Numbered from the stretch's first letter, positions 1-9,464 are shown. The stretch is DNA of 64,000 nt from Iphinoe sp. HA4291-MV1 (GCA_019359415.1 JAHHHH010000006.1:62001-126000); one strand, 5' to 3'. The notes: generated from the letters alone by a model not told the origin. Made by a program: numbers and translations.

Positions 1-382
1 CTACCTGGGGAAAGGTATACTTAATGCGGTTGGGATAAGTCGTCCAAGAGATGGGAACTGTTGGCGCTCCCTCAGGAACCTCAGTTGTTCGGGGATTGTA
101 ATAATCGGTGAGAGCGGGTTGGTTCGTGAAATTCCAAGGCTCGTTTTGCAAGACTCGCTCGGTCAAACGATTGACATCCTCGTTCCAGCGCGATCGCAGC
201 AGTTGTTCAAGTTGTTCTTCACCTCGTTGAAAATCATTCTGAAATCCCGGTAGATCGAATGTAAAGCCGGGCGCACTTTGAGCAAAAACTTTGCTGAAGC
301 GGTTGAATTGCAGTTCATGCAAACCCCAAGCGGTGAATGCTGCTCCTGTAGCTTGCAAAAAATGACGGCGCGAGAATTTCAT
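1..382 (-). CDS. Tat-exported protein of unknown family, N-terminal part (module protein A1)
   Basis: This is the first 127 codons of a gene that runs off the left edge of the window. The ATG at 382 is followed by a twin-arginine signal: SRRHFLQ at residues 4-10, a hydrophobic stretch, and a cleavage-like VFAQSA near residues 32-37. The product should therefore be folded in the cytoplasm and exported by Tat. From about residue 38 it is nearly the same protein as the gene at 9958-12384, sharing landmarks such as PGFQNDF, LRSRWNEDVNRL and NEPWNFTNQPALTDYY. The biochemical function of this family is unknown to me. It lies downstream of, and on the same strand as, a CxxCH cytochrome-like gene (763-2526). 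The same gene order recurs at 13557-15341 and 9958-12384. An inverted-repeat element (578-709) lies between the two genes here. Confidence 0.8.
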   Translation of the reverse strand, partial: MKFSRRHFLQATGAAFTAWGLHELQFNRFSKVFAQSAPGFTFDLPGFQNDFQRGEEQLEQLLRSRWNEDVNRLTERVLQNEPWNFTNQPALTDYYNPRTTEVPEGAPTVPISWTTYPNRIKYTFPQV

Positions 383-577
383 TATTTTGGTACTCCATTT
401 ATTATCCGAAATTAGTTCTTGCTGTAAATTTTTCGTTGTAGCGCGAATTTTCACGACGCTGTAATAGAGCTTTGCGAAGACGAGAGTCATGGGAGAAACA
501 AGCGCATCGCGCTATCGTCAACTCTGAGTCAAAGCGATCATGCTTGCTGGTAGTTGTTGCCTTCTCACCAGATAAAG

Positions 578-709
578 TCAGGACTTACGCACGAACAACG
601 TAACTATAGTCATTGCGCCGAACGCGAGTGCGTGCCGTTAGGCATAGGGAAGCATAAGCCCTTAGATCACGCAACCCGCTCTTTTTTGTAGCGCGTGCGT
701 AAGTCCTGA
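578..709. mobile_element. MITE-like element, family 1 copy 1
   Basis: A 132-bp element is bounded by a perfect 15-bp terminal inverted repeat, TCAGGACTTACGCAC on the left and its reverse complement on the right. A diverged copy with the same ends and shared internal blocks (GGGAAGCATAAGCCCTT and CGCTCTTTT) lies at 19886-20100. It has no coding capacity, so it would have to be moved by a transposase elsewhere in the genome. I see no clear target-site duplication. It separates the cytochrome-like gene from the Tat-exported gene of the same module. Confidence 0.75.
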
Positions 710-762
710 AAATCAGAAGTTAAAGCACAACTGCTGTGCCAAGCCTGGTAGGCGTTATTGAG

Positions 763-2526
763 TTATGACGCTTGTCCACCATCGTCCAAATTGATTGTTG
801 GAACCTCTGGACATTCCGGCACTTCGGATAGGCTGGTTTCTGGAAACATTAGTCTGGACTCGTAAAACGCGCAGAAGGGTCGGGTTGAGATAAAGCGATC
901 GCGCTGCTTGACACTCCACCGCATCAGGTAATCTAAGCGTTCGCCGGTTTCGAGATTGGCAACTGAGTCTACATAGTCTTGCAGCCGCTTTGCAGTTAGC
1001 TGTTTCCATTGCTCCTTGGGCAACTCCCAGGTATAGAGGAACTGCTCCTCTGCTGTGCAAGCGTCAAAATCTTTAGCATTGCAAGCTTGTGCTCCCGTCT
1101 CCTTAATTTTGGCGGCAAAATCTGTGGGGACGCTGCTGACTCGATTGGCGATCGTGCCGGTCGTTATTTCTTTCGCGTATTTCTGAAGAGAAGCGCGTTT
1201 TTCAGAAAACAACGGATTTTTGAAGTCCACCATCAATAGGGCGGCGACGAATTTGTCCGTCACAACCTTCGATTGCAGCAATTTTTGCGTCACGTAAATG
1301 TCTTCCGCCGCTATCTGCGGTACGTAGAAGGCAAAATAGGTTGCGCCTGGATACTCATATGCCTTCTCGCTCGTGCGGAAGAACTCTTTCGTGCCAACCA
1401 ACTTGAAGTCATATTTCTTCAGATAGGCATCATAGTCATCCCGAGGTAACCTCACTGAAAGTGTGGAGTAATCCAGCCCCAAAGTTGTCTGCAAAAGCGT
1501 ATCTGACAAGAAAGTGTCATTGGGAGGAACGCCGGTAATATCAAGATTCTTTGGACTTGTATTCCATCCTTTGCTCTGAACGTCAGTGGACTTAAAGTTA
1601 ACGGTGGTATTGGTGGTCAAGTAGCGCAACATTTTATCGACATCACTGATAGAAATGGTGCTACCTTCCTTGCGGATGCGCTCTCTCAACCAATTCTTGT
1701 AGTAGCTTTGAATGTCGCCTCTAATGAGCGGCTCAAAGATTTCAGCACCGCGCCGTTGCAGAAAGAAGCTATCGGTGGCGAGTGCCTCTGAAACGTTCAG
1801 TGAGGAAATATTGGCTCGCTGAGATTGCCAATTATTCCAAGGAAGCTCTATCTCCCTCATAATTGGAATACCGTTATGATGACAGGCAAAGCAACCCTGT
1901 CCCATCGTTTGCGGTTTTCGTGCATTAGAAGTATTGCCCGTCCAAGCCCACACAAAAGGAGAATTATCACTAGTGAATCCCTGTTGGTATGTTAGGAGAT
2001 AGTAGTTGTATTCTTTGGTTCGCTCGTCAAAAGACAAAACCTCAAGCAGGGAACGTTGCGTGCTAGGACCCAGCTTGGAGAAAAAGATTTTGCCTTCGTT
2101 TTCATTCGCTCCGTAACTCACGTCATAACGAATACTGCGAGGTTCTTCCCTCGAAACAGCCGTTGCCGGGATTTGCGCCCCTTCCCCGACCACGTAAACA
2201 GTCGGGCTATAACCCAAAGTAGACCCGATCGCCTGATTGAGGGCTTGGGCGGTCTCCGGGAAAATCCCCTGACGCAGCAAACTCGCGGCAAACGGGTCGT
2301 TGAGGTTCTGAATGTACGAGTCGCTCAGAGGCGTAACACAGGTGTCCTCTCCTGCAACGTAGCGGTAAATTTTGCCGGGAACGACAGGCTCGCACTCAAC
2401 TGATGCTGGTGGAGCACTGGTAGCTTTCATCGAGGCGAGCCAAGACCCGCCTACAACTAGAAACAGAGTGAGAAACCCCACTGAAGTTGCTCTCGCGAGC
2501 CTCGATCTCAAAAATTTGACGAGCAT
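763..2526 (-). CDS. Exported single-CxxCH cytochrome-like protein (module protein B1)
   Basis: This 587-residue protein has a hydrophobic N-terminal segment at about residues 13-33, a signal peptide or anchor, which places it in the periplasm or lumen. One c-type heme motif, CFACH, lies at residues 212-216 in the context GQGCFACHHNG, followed by EIELPWNNWQSQRAN. Established: CxxCH binds heme c covalently. Inferred: the protein is an electron-transfer partner or heme-dependent oxidoreductase; I do not recognise the rest of the fold. It is a close paralog of the gene at 13557-15341 along its whole length, including the Shine-Dalgarno stretch GATTGAGGAGAA and the leader before it. The ATG start has GAGGAG at a good distance. 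Downstream on the same strand is the Tat-exported protein A1. The C-terminal end is slightly different from its paralog. Confidence 0.8.
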   Translation of the reverse strand: MLVKFLRSRLARATSVGFLTLFLVVGGSWLASMKATSAPPASVECEPVVPGKIYRYVAGEDTCVTPLSDSYIQNLNDPFAASLLRQGIFPETAQALNQAIGSTLGYSPTVYVVGEGAQIPATAVSREEPRSIRYDVSYGANENEGKIFFSKLGPSTQRSLLEVLSFDERTKEYNYYLLTYQQGFTSDNSPFVWAWTGNTSNARKPQTMGQGCFACHHNGIPIMREIELPWNNWQSQRANISSLNVSEALATDSFFLQRRGAEIFEPLIRGDIQSYYKNWLRERIRKEGSTISISDVDKMLRYLTTNTTVNFKSTDVQSKGWNTSPKNLDITGVPPNDTFLSDTLLQTTLGLDYSTLSVRLPRDDYDAYLKKYDFKLVGTKEFFRTSEKAYEYPGATYFAFYVPQIAAEDIYVTQKLLQSKVVTDKFVAALLMVDFKNPLFSEKRASLQKYAKEITTGTIANRVSSVPTDFAAKIKETGAQACNAKDFDACTAEEQFLYTWELPKEQWKQLTAKRLQDYVDSVANLETGERLDYLMRWSVKQRDRFISTRPFCAFYESRLMFPETSLSEVPECPEVPTINLDDGGQAS

Positions 2527-3473
2527 ACACTTCTCCTCAATCTTGCTATAGAGCTTGATTTTTTCGCTCTAACTATAGATGACTAAACCTCGAATATACT
2601 TTATAATTACAAGTCTTTTCGATGTAGGTATTTTATAACACAAACAGTTAGTGTCAATTGAATGTAACGAAAATTTTATCAATTAATAAATCTCCTACAA
2701 AAGTGAATGTTTATGAAAAAAAAACAGATAAACACAGATAAATTATCTGTCTTCATCTGTGGTTCTAAATACCTTTAAACCGGACTTTTGCAAGAAGTCT
2801 AATGAACAAATTTAGTACTTTACCAAGGCAACTTTGTCAACGTGCGTCTGCGGCGCTTAGAGAGCGTTCGATGTAAGCCATCTCGTCCCTTGCGCGTCTC
2901 CGACCGGAGAAGAAAAGGAAGAGTAAAAGAAGATGAATTTGAAAGTTGCTCAATCGAGCAAAGTTGATGGACTAGACTAGTAGTCTAGTACCCCTTATCG
3001 GAATTCGCTCATTCGCTCATTCTAAAGTTCAAAATTAAGAGAAATAATTTTGAATTGATTAATTCAGGACACAAGTCCCCTACTTACGGTATGGAATACA
3101 AAAAAGCGTAGCATCTTTAGTTCAAGCCCAGACCGCCGCGAGCGGAGCGCGGCGCTACGCGACTTATGGTATGGGGTTTGTTAACATTAATTCTTATGTG
3201 CGCGCACGTGGAGAATTAATGTCTGCAATCCTTGTTTAATAAGAATTTGAGTGACACAGTTTTCTGTGCAACTTCAAATGAAATTGATATAACAGAATTA
3301 GACTTTCGTTGACAATTATTAGATTCTCATAAAATTTGTACAAATATGATGAAGTTTTTGTAAATTCTTTTTAGAAGACCGCCCAACCCCGAAAAGGCTT
3401 TCTAAAAAGAGAAGGAGTCAGAAATCAGAAATCAGAAATCAGAATGCAATTAGGTGAGGTTTTATACCGCTAC
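2527..3473. other. 947-bp intergenic region, AT-rich, no gene seen
   Basis: This stretch holds the promoter and leader region of the cytochrome-like gene (about 2527-2580). The rest is AT-rich spacer in which I find no plausible coding frame. A short GC-rich palindromic repeat of the common cyanobacterial type lies near 3131-3165 (core CCGCCGCGAGCGGAGCGCGG). Short direct repeats of AAATCAG occur at 3421-3443. Confidence 0.5.
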
Positions 3474-3989
3474 TCATTTATTCATCCACCCATTTATAGG
3501 AGCAGTTGGGTCTGGACTGAGTACGTTTGTTTCTGAAAAGGTTAAGATACCTTTAGCACCAATGAATCTGCCTTCACCGCCAGTAATATTTATGGTGTAA
3601 AAACCACTACCCACAAGATTTTCAAAGTCATATTGTAGAAGTACCAGTTTCGGTTCCAAACAGTTTGTCACTTCCTTGACCAGACAATGTCAGCTTGCCA
3701 AATGGAAAGCCTTCTAAACCAAACCTTGCTGGATCTGGACCTACTGTAATCACATTACCAGTTTCCACGGCGTAGTTAGTATTTTCAATTTTAGTTAGAC
3801 CGTATGTGGCTCAGTACTTTCACTTATATCACGTACCCGAAAACGTTACCTATGAAAGGTTCACCTGTGCTTTCTGCATTAAATGTGGCTTGAAATGGAT
3901 AAATAGTCTGCGCGATTGCCCTTGTGTTCCCTAGTCCCAAACCAAGTAATACGATAGTTGCAGAAGCTAGTACTCCGTGTAAATGCATA
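3474..3989 (-). pseudogene. Frameshifted gene for a small secreted protein
   Basis: Reading from an ATG at 3989, a clear signal peptide (MHLHGVLASATIVLLGLGLG, ending in a RAIAQ-like cleavage site) leads into TIYPFQATFNAESTGEPF, after which the frame is lost near 3830. The reading continues in other frames as RDISESTEPHTV, then TNYAVETGNVITVGPDPARF, and finally as GSGFYTINITGGEGRFIGAK and the TAA/TGA end at 3474. At least three frame breaks or stops interrupt one otherwise coherent protein of about 170 residues. The late GEGRFIGAKG pattern recalls the G-x-F-x-G-A-x-G turns of small beta-barrel families (dirigent or allene-oxide-cyclase-like), but that is only a resemblance. A gene with sequencing errors is the alternative. 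Confidence 0.6.
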
Positions 3990-4099
3990 ACTCTTTTTTT
4001 GTGTTGTCAAATTATTGATTAAGCTCCGATTTTAGATCTTAGAGCAATTGCGGTTCAATTCATACTTCCTTTATAGAAACTTTAAAATTGAATAATAAG

Positions 4100-4130
4100 C
4101 CTCAAAGCCTTAGTTGGCAATGCTTTGAGG
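4100..4130. repeat. CCTCAAAG hairpin family, copy 1
   Basis: CCTCAAAGC pairs with GCTTTGAGG around a short loop. The flank AATAATAAG is shared with the copies at 5681-5711 and 9560-9588. The other two copies lie directly downstream of minus-strand coding ends, so I read the family as intrinsic terminators or terminator-derived repeats. This copy now has no intact minus-strand gene just upstream of it. Confidence 0.6.
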
Positions 4131-4214
4131 CAAAAGTGATTAAATTCAGATCTTGTACCTAACCGTATAAATCCGGACTTGGTTAAAAGCAGCGCAATGA
4201 AGTTACATCACCGA

Positions 4215-4273
4215 AAGACGACGAGGAAGCCCATCCCTTCTAGGGGTGGGAAGAATCGTCGCCTCGTCGTCTT
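4215..4273. repeat. Nested inverted repeat resembling an IS200/IS605-type end
   Basis: Perfect 12-bp arms (AAGACGACGAGG and its complement) enclose a second hairpin, CCCATCCC-TTCTA-GGGGTGGG. The inner hairpin resembles the subterminal hairpins found at the right end of IS200/IS605 elements downstream of tnpB. No tnpA or tnpB is nearby, so at most this is a remnant. It could equally be a strong transcription terminator. Confidence 0.35.
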
Positions 4274-5004
4274 AGTCATTAGTCACTGGTCTTTAGTTAT
4301 TAGTACTATTAGACACCATAAAATGTAAAAATATACTGAGAACTAAGGACTAATGACGCCGAACTCGAAATCAAGAGGCTTTTTATGAAACTGTAGACGC
4401 TTTGCGGCTTCCCGCAGGGTACGAAGTGATAGTTTCATAGCCGGGGGATGAGTTAATTTTCTTGGCTTTTAGAAATTTCCAAGAAATAAATTATCAGCCT
4501 TGTGGGGTGCTTGTGAGATGGGCACCAAAGCCCACCCTGAATACAAAGGACGGGCAAAACAAGTCAAAAATCAAAAATCAAAAATCAAAATTAATATTTT
4601 TGACTTTTGACTTGATACTTTTGTTCTCTGTAAGCGCAGAAGAGCGCCCTAAGGGGGTACGCGCAGCGTGTCCGTAAGGACTTAGGAGTGGACCACCCTA
4701 CAAGAAAATTTGGGATATTTTGTTATTTGGAAGTCCCTTATAGGTAAAATAAGAGCTAATGACTTTGTACTGAGTTTAAAAATAACATCAATTGTTCTTG
4801 GTGCAAGATGTAAGGAAATTTAAGGCAAGCTTGGGAAAAATGTTTTAGTAAAAAAGCAGTTGTTCCCAGGTTTAAAAAGAAGGGATGTGATAATTTATTC
4901 ACTTGGTTTAGCGGGAATGAGCGTAGCGATTTCACGCAGCCAGGGGAGCGTCAATTAAGTGTTCCTACTTAGCAACTAATAGTGGCAAATTAAGAAAAAC
5001 TAAA

Positions 5005-5487
5005 ATGCGAAAAACTTTTCAAGTTGCAATTGTATTAGTCTTGGCGCTGACTTTATTATCTGCAAATGTTTCTGCAGATCAGACAACAGATTTGCAAAAT
5101 ATAACCGCCCAAACAAGTGTTCCAAACAATTCTCAAAACAACTTTGATGCCAGAGAATTTGCAGATGGCTATTTCCAACTCTGGAATAATCAGGCTATAG
5201 ATAAAGCTGGTGATTATTACGCAAAAAAAGTTCATTATAGAGACCTTTCATTAGGTGTATCCCTTAAAGGTATCGAGGCAGTCAAGAAGTTTATGAAGGA
5301 GCAATTCGAGGGTACACCTGATCTGAAATTTAAAACTATAGATGTGGTGGTTCAAAGTCCAGAGAAAATAGCCATTCAGTGGTTGATGACAGGAACCGAT
5401 CAAGGTAAGCTGTCCCAGACGGAAGGTGTCTCCGTAATGGAGTTAAGGCAGGGGAAAATCATCAAAAACACAGACTATTACAAATAA
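5005..5487 (+). CDS. Secreted SnoaL-like (NTF2-fold) protein
   Basis: This 160-residue protein has a signal peptide (residues 1 to about 25, ending LLSANVSA) followed by a single SnoaL-like/ester-cyclase-type domain. The domain has the usual order of helices (AREFADGYFQLWNNQ), a YY..KVHYRDLS strand, KGIEAVKKFMKEQF, and a C-terminal sheet (EKIAIQWLMTGT, SVMELRQGKIIK). NTF2-fold proteins bind or isomerise small hydrophobic ligands, but many have no known activity, and the exact reaction cannot be read here. It is the only forward-strand gene in an otherwise minus-strand array. The neighbouring propeller protein (8130-9464) also ends in an NTF2-like domain. The start ATG follows an A-rich stretch with no clear Shine-Dalgarno. 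Confidence 0.75.
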   Translation: MRKTFQVAIVLVLALTLLSANVSADQTTDLQNITAQTSVPNNSQNNFDAREFADGYFQLWNNQAIDKAGDYYAKKVHYRDLSLGVSLKGIEAVKKFMKEQFEGTPDLKFKTIDVVVQSPEKIAIQWLMTGTDQGKLSQTEGVSVMELRQGKIIKNTDYYK

Positions 5488-5680
5488 ATGTGAAGGAAGC
5501 GATCGCTTGATTTCTTAAATGGCTGATTCTGATTCCGCGCTATATTAAACCTCTTGCAAAAGTGAGATTTTTTGAGGTTCTGTTCTCCTCTGTTCCCTGT
5601 TAAGAGTTTCCGACTTCTGCAAGAAGTCTATTGTGATTGCTCATAGGTAGCAATTTGGGTAGTGGTATACAGATAATAAG

Positions 5681-5711
5681 CCTCAAAACATTGCCCAACA
5701 ATGTTTTGAGG
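5681..5711 (-). terminator. CCTCAAAA hairpin, copy 2, downstream of the copper-radical oxidase gene
   Basis: A perfect 13-bp stem (CCTCAAAACATTG and its complement) with a 5-base loop lies 56 bases past the stop codon of the minus-strand gene ending at 5767. It is a member of the three-copy family also seen at 4100-4130 and 9560-9588. There is no clean T-run on either side, so terminator function is likely but not certain. Confidence 0.55.
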
Positions 5712-5766
5712 TTAAAGTTATCAAAAAAGTGTCAAAATTTCTCAAAATCTTTGTACGGCAAGAGAT

Positions 5767-7836
5767 TTATAAGTCACTGCTTTCTTTCGACACAACGAGC
5801 TGCACCATCTTGGCATGAGAAGGTTTTCCTTTATCGTTAACGTAAAACATCATGTAGTAACCCGGAGGACTCATATGTTTGTCCGTGGGTGCAGTGAAGG
5901 AAGCAAAGGAAAATGACTTTCCATTAAGCTCCTTTATGGTGCTTTGCTTAAATTTCAGATCAACTAGGCGCTGTCCGAAATCAAAACCATGAGTTGTCGA
6001 TCCGAGCTTGATCAAAACCAGAGATGACTTGTCGGTGGGATTGCTCACTGCGATCTTCTGTTCCGAACCGTAGGTTATTTGTTCGAGTGATTTAGTAATC
6101 TCTGGACGAGGTCCATCTATGAATAGATAGGGCGGGTTAAATATTTCGGGCTGCCAAGTTTCGGCAGAAAAGAAGTTCTGTCCCTTGTCAATTAAGTCAC
6201 CAGTGCCAGCCTTGATATCAAGACGAAGCTGCTTGGCTAGATCCACAGGCGGGTTTATCGGACCATTTCGATTATCCCAGGCTGCATAACCGCCCTGTCC
6301 GCCCAAAACCAAAACTCGGGCATCGGGCAAGAGTATAGCATTGTTATGGTAGAGTCTAGGTTCGGTACCTGGATTCATCCACTCAGTTTTATAGCCAACA
6401 GGTGCATTTTGATCCGGTGTCAGCAGGGTGGGATGATAGACAGGCATGTAAAATACGTAGTTGCCTCCACCAACAACCAAGATTTGTTTGCTAGGAAGAA
6501 TAACCGCGTGATGGGTAGTGCGGCGGGCGTAGGGACTTGTCCCAAGAAAATTCTCCTTGAGTTCCCACTGACCTTTTCCTCCCGACGCGGAAGCACGCCA
6601 ACGTTCAACAGAAGCAGTGGTTCTCACTCCTTCAATCGGCAGATCGGGACCGAAATTCGGATTGTTCATGCCTTCTAAGCCACCCATAAGCAAAATGTCT
6701 CCATTTGGAGAATTGGGATCGAGCAGGCTTGTAGTATAGTACTTAGACCATCCTTCTCTTTTCGCACCTGGCTCGAAGGAGACTGATAAACCATCCTTTG
6801 AGTCTTTGATGGATAGGAAGTAAGTGTTATGGGTTTTGCGTGGGGGGAGTTCGCGAGTCCCTCCCGAGTCACCTGTAATCAGGAAGCGACCATCTTTTGT
6901 CGGGTAGGTATGGGGATAGAGGGCGATGAAATCCGGTTCGCCATCTTCCTTGAGAGTTTTATAGGGACTATTAGGTAAGTCCTTAAGGTCTATTGATCGC
7001 CAAGCATCTTCCGGGGGCTTACTGGGATCGTAAACATCAAGTTGGGTGGAGACTTTTAGGTTATTTCCCCAGTCACTTCCAGACAAAACACTATTAAAGC
7101 TAATTCCAGAAAAAACGGCAATCTTGCCGTTGTCTAGGGGAAGTAAAGCCGGATACCAATGACCGTCAGCCATCTCCCCCGCTAAATCCCACTTATTGTT
7201 TTTCCAGTCATAGCGGTTTGCCTGTTTTGTTCCTAGAGGTGTAGGAGCTGGATAAGGAAACCAAGAGCCACTAACAACCAGAACATCTCCGTTGGGCAAG
7301 TGCAGATGACCTCCACAGAAAGGGTCATTGACTTGATCGTCATTGCTCCCTTTATATTTCACAGGTGTAGGGGGCGATTTGATTTTGGTAAAGGGGTTAG
7401 CATTATAGTCGATTGGGTTGATGGGATTTCCCTGATCATCAATAATTGGATCTGGATCGGAGAGGGTTGGATCGAATAGGGAAGTATTATCGAGCAACCA
7501 AGGTTTTCTTCCATCTTTACCTTCTATACCTTCGCCCTGTAGTGAAAGCCGAACAGAACCACCATTGACAATCAACAATTTGCCATTGGGTAAGAGTGCG
7601 ACGTGCAGACCCTGCATTCTCTCGTTGATATTCTTTGGCATTGGGGGCGTGTACCAAGCTCCCATTTTTTTGGCTGACCCCTCGACTGCTCGTAGAGGGG
7701 GTTCGCTCAGGTTGGCTGCGTAGGCATAGCTCAACCCAGGTATCGCATTATCCCAACCGCAGAGGGTGACAGTTATTGCTAGAAGAAAAGCGATAAAAAG
7801 CCTCAGTATCTTGTGAAGAAAGTTGTGTGGCACCAT
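5767..7836 (-). CDS. Exported copper-radical oxidase (galactose/glyoxal oxidase-like, kelch propeller plus DUF1929)
   Basis: This 689-residue protein has a signal peptide (residues 1 to about 41, LRLFIAFLLAITV then AYAYAA). A kelch-type beta-propeller (about 60-560) is built of LLPNGKLLIVNGG-like strands, and the C-terminal E-set domain is of DUF1929 type (about 575-685). The galactose oxidase active site can be traced: Cys174 (DPFCGGH) and Tyr228 (HWYPALLPL) for the Tyr-Cys cofactor, Tyr496-His497 (EPRLYHNN), and His616 (STTHGFDFGQR). Established: this family oxidises primary alcohols or aldehydes using O2 and releases H2O2. The substrate is unknown here. Neighbours on the same strand are propeller-module proteins and cytochrome-like proteins, all apparently outside the cytoplasm. 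A hairpin follows the gene. Confidence 0.88.
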   Translation of the reverse strand: MVPHNFLHKILRLFIAFLLAITVTLCGWDNAIPGLSYAYAANLSEPPLRAVEGSAKKMGAWYTPPMPKNINERMQGLHVALLPNGKLLIVNGGSVRLSLQGEGIEGKDGRKPWLLDNTSLFDPTLSDPDPIIDDQGNPINPIDYNANPFTKIKSPPTPVKYKGSNDDQVNDPFCGGHLHLPNGDVLVVSGSWFPYPAPTPLGTKQANRYDWKNNKWDLAGEMADGHWYPALLPLDNGKIAVFSGISFNSVLSGSDWGNNLKVSTQLDVYDPSKPPEDAWRSIDLKDLPNSPYKTLKEDGEPDFIALYPHTYPTKDGRFLITGDSGGTRELPPRKTHNTYFLSIKDSKDGLSVSFEPGAKREGWSKYYTTSLLDPNSPNGDILLMGGLEGMNNPNFGPDLPIEGVRTTASVERWRASASGGKGQWELKENFLGTSPYARRTTHHAVILPSKQILVVGGGNYVFYMPVYHPTLLTPDQNAPVGYKTEWMNPGTEPRLYHNNAILLPDARVLVLGGQGGYAAWDNRNGPINPPVDLAKQLRLDIKAGTGDLIDKGQNFFSAETWQPEIFNPPYLFIDGPRPEITKSLEQITYGSEQKIAVSNPTDKSSLVLIKLGSTTHGFDFGQRLVDLKFKQSTIKELNGKSFSFASFTAPTDKHMSPPGYYMMFYVNDKGKPSHAKMVQLVVSKESSDL

Positions 7837-8129
7837 AATACAAAACTTGATTTACAGTTAAATTGGGAGTTGGCGTTATTAGGAAATGCGGGCTGAAAAC
7901 CAATAGTAAATTTCTCAAAACCAAAAAGTTTTGAGATGAGAAAAACTTTTGCAGTTTTGGGCTGTAAAAACTGATCGTGGGTTTTTCTTAGGGGAAAGGA
8001 GCGATCGCTCCTTTCCCCATTAGACATCTCCAGAAATCAAGTTTTCGCTTTGAGCGGGCAAGAGTTTTAGATTCTTTTTCGGAGATATCAATTGAGAAAT
8101 TATGAAACTTTACTTGTTGTCTTTTGTCT

Positions 8130-9464
8130 CTACAGAGGTTTTGAATTCCAAATTTCGCGGGCAATCTTCCAGGTGCCTTGCTCTTTTCGCACCAACCATA
8201 CTATCCGAAGTTTAACTTCACTGGGTTCACTGTCGTCATCTTCCGGATAGAGCATGGCTGAAGACATACCGACAACATAACCGAAATTCTCGATTACTTG
8301 GATTTCTTCCGCAGTCAATTCTGGCTTGACACTCCTATTGCCGAACACCTCCTCAAACCCATCAGCGATTTCATCGGGTCCACGCCGATCGCGAGATTCT
8401 GGTGGCATCCAGAAAGCATCTTCAGTAAACATAGCGACATAAGCATCTACATCACCGGCTCTAACGTTCGACGCATATGTTTCTTCAAAGAGCTTTCTGA
8501 TCTCATCCTCATCACTCGCTACTGATCTGGATTTTAGCTGATCGTAAAAGATTAGGTCATCAGTGTCACGATCTCCACCAAATTCACCAGCAACAATCAA
8601 CTCCCAGGTTTTGCGCCATCCGGTGTGGCTGGACGCTGATGAGATCTCACCCCTACCATCAGTTCTACAAATTCTCACTTCTCCAATTGTTGGGTCATAA
8701 AACAACAGATCAGTGTAAGGATTTCCACCAAAGTTTCCTGGAATAATCGAGTGCCAAGTTTTGCTCCATCCAGTCTGCCTACTCAACTCTGAGAGATTCC
8801 CCCTACCATCAGTTGCATAAAATCGACCTTCCCCTGTTGTTGAATCGTACAACAGCAGGTCAGTGTAATAAGAATTTTCACTAAAGTTTCCTGGAATAAT
8901 CGAGTGCCAAGTTTTACGCCATCCAGTGTGCCTCCTCAACTCTGAGAGATTCCCCCTACCATCAGTAGTATAAAATTCAGCTTCTCCAGTTGTGGGGTCA
9001 TAGAACAGCAGGTCGGTGTAACTATTTCCACCAAAGTTTCCCGGAACAATCGAGTGCCAAGTTTTACGCCATCCAGTGTACTTCTTCAACAGTGAGATAT
9101 TGCCGTTATCACCAGTTGTATAAAATTCAGCTTCTCCAGTTGTAGGGTCATAGAACAGCAGGTCGGTGTAAGCATTTCCACCAAAGTTTCCCGGAATAAT
9201 CAACTCCCAGGTTTTGGGCCATCCGGTGTACTTCTTCAACACTGAGATTTTACCACTACTATCAGTCGTGTAAAATTCACCTTCTCCAGTTGCTGGATCA
9301 TAGAACAGCCGGTCGGTGTAAGTCTTTCCACCAAACTTTCCCGTAACAATCAACTTCCAGGTTTGGCGCCATCCCCAGTCCTGCTTGAACAGTGAGATAT
9401 TGCCGCTACCATCAGTTGCATAAAATTCGCCACAAATTTCGTCACTAGATGTCTGTTCACTCAT
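8130..9464 (-). CDS. Six-module propeller-like repeat protein with a C-terminal SnoaL/DUF4440-like domain
   Basis: In this 444-residue protein, residues 12 to about 315 are six modules of about 50 residues with the consensus GEFYTTDGxGNIS, HTGWRKTW, IVPGNFGGNxYTDLLFYD. This pattern fits one blade per module of a beta-propeller lectin-like or FG-GAP-like protein. From about residue 318 (DEDEIRKLFEETYASNVRAG) to the end is an NTF2-fold domain of DUF4440/SnoaL type (VDAYVAMFTEDAFWMPP, GTWKIAREIWNSKPL). The modules are very similar to those at 9958-12384. I see no signal peptide at the ATG start, although related domains nearby are exported. It may be the 3' part of a duplicated A-type gene that lost its front; the orphan fragment at 9599-9805 lies just upstream. 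The last two modules are the most diverged. Confidence 0.72.
   Translation of the reverse strand: MSEQTSSDEICGEFYATDGSGNISLFKQDWGWRQTWKLIVTGKFGGKTYTDRLFYDPATGEGEFYTTDSSGKISVLKKYTGWPKTWELIIPGNFGGNAYTDLLFYDPTTGEAEFYTTGDNGNISLLKKYTGWRKTWHSIVPGNFGGNSYTDLLFYDPTTGEAEFYTTDGRGNLSELRRHTGWRKTWHSIIPGNFSENSYYTDLLLYDSTTGEGRFYATDGRGNLSELSRQTGWSKTWHSIIPGNFGGNPYTDLLFYDPTIGEVRICRTDGRGEISSASSHTGWRKTWELIVAGEFGGDRDTDDLIFYDQLKSRSVASDEDEIRKLFEETYASNVRAGDVDAYVAMFTEDAFWMPPESRDRRGPDEIADGFEEVFGNRSVKPELTAEEIQVIENFGYVVGMSSAMLYPEDDDSEPSEVKLRIVWLVRKEQGTWKIAREIWNSKPL

Larger units (their letters stand above)
3990..5004. other. 1-kb intergenic region with two hairpins, no convincing gene
   Basis: This region contains a member of the local CCTCAAAG hairpin family (4100-4130), a nested inverted repeat (4215-4273), a degenerate GC-rich palindromic repeat near 4395-4425, and an AAAAATC heptamer short tandem repeat at about 4562-4590. 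A 71-codon frame at 4462-4677 runs straight through that tandem repeat and looks like translated repeat, so I do not call it. The last 150 bases contain the promoter region for the gene at 5005. Confidence 0.5.

Noticed and set aside
4462-4677. 71-codon frame with a hydrophobic stretch
   Set aside because: It runs through an AAAAATC tandem repeat and a GC-rich palindrome; composition is that of translated repeat, with no ribosome site.
7803-8027. 74-codon minus-strand frame upstream of the copper-radical oxidase gene
   Set aside because: It overlaps the oxidase start in another frame and lies in its promoter region, with no family resemblance.
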